A stretch of DNA of 9,110 bases, from the NCBI GenBank assembly GCA_013812995.1, contig JACCSL010000339.1, forward strand, positions 1-9,110, read 5' to 3'. Under the pieces are notes generated by a model. It was not told the DNA's origin, did not search any database, and saw only the letters and a list, made by a program, of their open reading frames with translations. The DNA is from Ardenticatenales bacterium (GTDB lineage: Bacteria > Chloroflexota > Anaerolineae > Ardenticatenales > Ardenticatenaceae). Made by a program: the position numbers and the translations under genes. Of this stretch, positions 7,501 through 9,110 are shown piece by piece (positions within the stretch are counted from its first letter, which is position 1; every line of letters begins with the position of its first letter).

Positions 7501-7547
7501 GCCAATACAAGCGACAATAGGAGGGTAAGGATAATTGGGTGCTTCAA
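4545..7547 (-). CDS. Secreted ExeM/NucH-type nuclease with lamin-tail and C-terminal jelly-roll-like domains
   Basis: A 1000-residue exported protein starting at TTG (7547) behind AAGGAG. Residues 1-29 are a signal peptide (hydrophobic core, likely cut after VSA). About 31-165 is a lamin-tail domain (SSIVISEFRTRG, EFIELHNLSG..IDLSGW). A Thr/Pro linker spans about 201-232; about 236-475 is the OB-like region that precedes the nuclease in this family (GSTVTLEGIVTGDYQG, GDRVRVSG). The endonuclease/exonuclease/phosphatase domain spans about 486-785 with its catalytic set: LMEMQN (Glu539), NHFKSK (Asn625, His626), GDLNSY (Asp681, Asn683), LDHA (Asp724, His725) and SDHDPV (Asp774, His775). A long Thr-Ala-Arg linker (about 789-848) leads to a C-terminal beta domain (NPGFE..W, LTYWWYM, FYVDDVSVR) of the kind found on secreted proteases and hydrolases. 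It should cut extracellular DNA. No LPXTG or membrane anchor is visible, so it is probably released or held by the terminal domain. Confidence 0.92.
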   Translation of the reverse strand: MKHPIILTLLLSLVLATMGWVYQATSVSAISSSIVISEFRTRGLNGGNDEFIELHNLSGTTIDLSGWIISGSAASSTSGSSRLTINAGTTLGPGCRFLATNNATGGYAGPVAGDQNYSIGIVDNGGLALLNTSGAVIDQVGMSSTTFYREGTTLTPMSASVNQSYERKPASANTQDSDNNTTDFVLNSASSNPQNRASTCTAPVPTPTATRTATAPATATLLPITATPNSSCTGAYTPIYQIQGSGSSSPLSGSTVTLEGIVTGDYQGSGALSGFFAQDLISDGNIATSDGVFIYDTATFATNVNVGDRVRVSGRAIEFNGLTEIDTITSVTICSVGNSIPATAVELPLAAVGDWERYEGMLLTIPEPLTVAQNYFLGRYGQLTLSAEGRLYHVNNGLAETADGNARRSFVLDDGRTIQNPNPLPYIGADNTIRAGDTTTGLTGFLSYGAVNASTPATLGYILHPRTTPTFVRENPRTAAPDPVGGNVKVSSYNVLNYFTTFGGVDDRGASNSTEFARQRAKTIAAMTAINADVFGLMEMQNNGSTAISDLVNGLNSATAPGTYAYLTEPSPGTDAIKVSIIYKPGRVTPVGAALNNTDAIFDRPPLAQTFRVNSNNEHFTIIVNHFKSKRCEGATGADADQGDWQGCFNARRTQQAQALLSFISSVQSSSGDSDVLVIGDLNSYAEESPITTLTNGGLVNEIDRFLGGKAYSFVFDGWAGYLDHALTTSSLTGQLSGVTEWHINADEPVVIDYNTEFKPTPDLYSPSPYRSSDHDPVIIGLNLGSTSPTPTATATSTNTPLPIPSATHTATATRTTTATATRTATASATRTATATATRTATATSTPIGGNLIVNPGFESGSNVGWSESSSGGRVLVTTERPRSGTRSARLGGYNSGVDTLSQKVTVPTNGSLTYWWYMTTAESTQTVIYDWMEVRLYDGTTGAYLTTIRKWSNLSTKNTWSQDTLSLSSYAGRSITIVFRVETDSSLLTNFYVDDVSVR
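5023..5118. repeat. 24-bp tandem repeat in the nuclease linker
   Basis: The plus-strand unit GTGGCGGTCCTCGTCGCG recurs at 5023, 5047, 5071 and, with two changes, 5095: an exact 24-bp period over four copies. On the coding strand it encodes an eight-residue TATRTATA-type unit of the Thr/Ala/Arg linker. The near-identity at DNA level points to recent expansion by slippage. It is coding repeat, not CRISPR. Confidence 0.85.
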
Positions 7548-7554
7548 CGGCTTG

Positions 7555-7560
7555 CTCCTT
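7555..7560 (-). promoter_or_regulatory. Ribosome binding site that sets the TTG start of the nuclease
   Basis: AAGGAG on the minus strand, 7 bases before TTG at 7547. No in-frame ATG lies near, and the signal peptide begins right at this TTG, so the unusual start is well supported. Confidence 0.75.
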
Positions 7561-7583
7561 GGTGATAAAGACGAAGAGGAAAA

Positions 7584-7610
7584 ATAATAGCGATGTCAGT
7601 AGGACATCAA
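7584..7610 (-). promoter_or_regulatory. Possible nuclease promoter with an inverted repeat between the boxes
   Basis: On the minus strand, TTGATG (7605-7610) and TATTAT (7584-7589) resemble -35 and -10 boxes but with a short 15-base spacer. An exact inverted repeat, GATGTC-N5-GACATC (7592-7608), fills the spacer and overlaps the -35 box, so it could be an operator for a repressor or activator. Tentative. Confidence 0.3.
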
Positions 7611-7734
7611 GGCTATCATTTTAGGGGAATAGCGGGGCCGTTACAATGTAAGTTTCTCACAAGCGGGACTAAAGTCATTAGTGGAAGCTAACAAAAGAAT
7701 CAGACTTTCTCTGTAGCACCTAACTCGCAGCAAC

Positions 7735-7764
7735 TTGACATTGGGTAGAGAAAAGAAAAACAAT
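7735..7764 (+). promoter_or_regulatory. Candidate promoter of the LysM/M23 peptidase
   Basis: A consensus -35 box TTGACA (7735-7740) is followed after 18 bases by AACAAT (7759-7764), a 4-of-6 match to the -10 box. The GTG start at 7805 lies about 40 bases downstream. The rest of the 257-bp gap (7548-7804) holds short palindromes (TTACA-A-TGTAA at 7641-7651; ACTAA-N5-TTAGT at 7668-7682) but no gene that I can see. Confidence 0.5.
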
Positions 7765-7790
7765 GTAGGCGGATGGTTGTTGTGTTGTTG

Positions 7791-7797
7791 AAAGGAG
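7791..7797 (+). promoter_or_regulatory. Ribosome binding site that sets the GTG start of the peptidase
   Basis: AAAGGAG 7 bases before GTG at 7805. The basic MRRS start and hydrophobic signal core follow directly, which supports GTG over any later codon. Confidence 0.75.
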
Positions 7798-7804
7798 AAG
7801 CACT

Positions 7805-8989
7805 GTGCGACGTTCTGTTCTTATGCTTACCCTGGTACTTCTGTTTGGAGTACCCCTTGTTGGTCATGCCAGTGGCACGGCGGAGCCGAGCGCCCAGGAA
7901 TGCAGCCAGCGCGAGGCGACGTTCGCGGCCCTGGGTCGTCCCTCGGCGGGTTCGTTGCTCCTGGCGCGGGTCAACCCCCAGCAGGCCCCCGCTGTGACCC
8001 AGGTCCAGCCCGATGTCTATGTCGTTCGCTATGGCGACACGCTGAGTCGGATTGCCGCACGCTACAATATATCATTGCGGACCCTCATGGATGCCAACCA
8101 GCTCCAGAACTCGAACCTGATCTTTATCGGACAGCGGCTTTACATTCCCGGCGTGACGAGTGTTCCCAGTGTGGTTCCGGCGCTGCCTGCCCCACTGGAG
8201 GCAGCCTGGATTGAGGGCGAGGTCGTACAGGGAGAGGCCGCGCAAATCTGGCTGAAAGCCACGTCGGGCACGGGCGTCACGGGGCGGCTGGGCGAGCAGG
8301 TGGTGCCCTTCTATCCCTACTGCAACCTGCTCTGGGGATTGGTCGCCTTTGATGCCTTGAGCGACTTGCCGGGGAGCTATAGTCTGACGCTGAATGTACG
8401 GGGAGCGGACGGCGTCATCCGTCCTGCCTCTGTACCGCTCATGCTGCGGGCGGGCAGCTACCCCGCGAGCCCCATGATGCGCTATCCCTCGGATCGGCAG
8501 CGACTGCTGGATGACAAGGAACTCGTTCGCGGTGAGAATCAGAAGCTGAATAGCATCTTTGCCGCCCTGCCCTACAGCACGCCGCGCTGGAGCGGGGCCT
8601 TCCGCCTCCCCCTCGATTCTTATGTCACCAATGTTTTCGGCTACATGGGAACGCAGAACGGGCAGCGGGTGGGCTATCACGAGGGAATTGACTATCGCGG
8701 GCGGGTGGGCACCCCCATCCTGGCCCCGGCGGCGGGCGTGGTGGTCGTGGCAGAGACGCTAACGTTGCGGGGCGGAACGATCTATATTGACCACGGCGGT
8801 GGTGTGGTGACGGGCTACTTCCATCAGAGTGAGCTATTGGTCCGGGTGGGAGATACGGTCAACATGGGGGATATGATCGGGCGGGTCGGGGCCACAGGGC
8901 TGGTGACAGGGCCACACCTGCACTGGGAGATGCGCGTCAATGGGCGCTGGGTGAACCCCAACGTCCTTGTTCGGCGCAGCGTGCCGTAG
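7805..8989 (+). CDS. Exported LysM and M23 metallopeptidase
   Basis: A 394-residue envelope protein starting at GTG. Residues 1-22 are a signal peptide (MRRSVLMLTLVLLFGVPLVG, likely cut after GHA). A LysM domain at about 70-115 (YVVRYGDTLSRIAARYNIS..LIFIGQRLYIP) should bind glycan chains. About 131-216 is a beta-rich middle region I do not recognise, probably an Ig-like spacer. The M23 (LytM-type) domain at about 265-390 has the zinc motif HEGID (His292, Asp296), His340, and HLHWE (His371, His373), all intact, so it is probably a catalytically active peptidoglycan endopeptidase rather than a degenerate EnvC/NlpD-like activator. It may act in cell-wall remodelling or cell separation. It is divergent from the nuclease gene and stops 2 bases from the stop of a convergent partial gene, leaving no room for a separate terminator. 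Confidence 0.93.
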   Translation: MRRSVLMLTLVLLFGVPLVGHASGTAEPSAQECSQREATFAALGRPSAGSLLLARVNPQQAPAVTQVQPDVYVVRYGDTLSRIAARYNISLRTLMDANQLQNSNLIFIGQRLYIPGVTSVPSVVPALPAPLEAAWIEGEVVQGEAAQIWLKATSGTGVTGRLGEQVVPFYPYCNLLWGLVAFDALSDLPGSYSLTLNVRGADGVIRPASVPLMLRAGSYPASPMMRYPSDRQRLLDDKELVRGENQKLNSIFAALPYSTPRWSGAFRLPLDSYVTNVFGYMGTQNGQRVGYHEGIDYRGRVGTPILAPAAGVVVVAETLTLRGGTIYIDHGGGVVTGYFHQSELLVRVGDTVNMGDMIGRVGATGLVTGPHLHWEMRVNGRWVNPNVLVRRSVP

Positions 8990-8991
8990 CG

Positions 8992-9110
8992 TTAGAACAG
9001 GAGGGGTTCCGCTCCCAACTCGGCCTCGATGTAGATGTAATTTCCGTGGCTCACCTGGAGCAGAGGAACCGGGGAGCGCTGGATGAGTTTGTTCACAGAG
9101 AGGTTATCAC
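8992..9110 (-). CDS. C-terminal 38 codons of an unrecognised gene
   Basis: The minus-strand frame enters from the right edge and ends at TAA (8992-8994). The readable end is DNLSVNKLIQRSPVPLLQVS then HGNYIYIEAELGAEPLLF. Codon use is ordinary for the window, and the stop lies 2 bases from the convergent peptidase stop, as expected for a tightly packed tail-to-tail pair. Too little is visible to assign a family. A stop-free run of this length could occur by chance, but the fit in the gap makes a real gene likely. Confidence 0.55.
   Translation of the reverse strand, partial: DNLSVNKLIQRSPVPLLQVSHGNYIYIEAELGAEPLLF

Noticed and set aside
8072..8680. Minus-strand open frame of 202 codons
   Set aside because: Antisense to the LysM/M23 gene, with no domain or start signal.

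Overview
The window reads like a chromosomal piece of a GC-rich bacterium (roughly 60% GC by eye), most likely a member of the Chloroflexota. That placement is inference. It rests on a secreted nuclease with long Thr-Ala-Arg-Pro linkers, a LysM plus M23 exported peptidase, a MalZ-type glucosidase beside an STM4013-4015 locus, and a tiny protein ending in a CCG..GEPGC motif. No rRNA, tRNA, CRISPR array, insertion sequence or phage gene was seen.

Region 1 (1-2250, minus strand) is a tight operon read right to left: an STM4015-family leucine-rich-repeat protein, an STM4014-family ATP-grasp protein, and the first 63 codons of an STM4013-family sulfatase/phosphatase-fold hydrolase that runs off the left edge. 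Gaps between stop and start codons are 4-5 bases. In other bacteria these families travel with two radical SAM proteins (STM4011, STM4012), expected just beyond the left edge. The product of this locus is, to my knowledge, not established, so it is the best candidate here for an undescribed biochemical system.

Region 2 (2251-4271, plus strand) is a divergent control region and a GH13 maltodextrin glucosidase (MalZ-like) with all catalytic motifs intact.

Region 3 (4268-4547) is a small gene-dense gap. A 47-codon minus-strand ORF with an excellent ribosome binding site encodes a Cys-rich mini-protein. Its UGA stop is followed in frame by a 24-codon Asp/Ser/His-rich extension and by a hairpin resembling a bacterial SECIS element. 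A perfect 13-bp terminator hairpin separates this ORF from the large gene upstream of it.

Region 4 (4545-7547, minus strand) is one 1000-residue secreted nuclease: signal peptide, lamin-tail domain, Thr-rich linker, OB-like region, endonuclease/exonuclease/phosphatase domain, a second Thr-rich linker built on 24-bp tandem repeats, and a C-terminal jelly-roll-like domain. It starts at TTG.

Region 5 (7548-9110) is a 257-bp divergent promoter region, a plus-strand exported LysM/M23 peptidase starting at GTG, and the last 38 codons of an unrecognised convergent minus-strand gene.

Taken together, the right half encodes envelope or extracellular functions (eDNA breakdown, peptidoglycan cleavage), the middle encodes maltodextrin use, and the left encodes an uncharacterised modification or biosynthesis locus.
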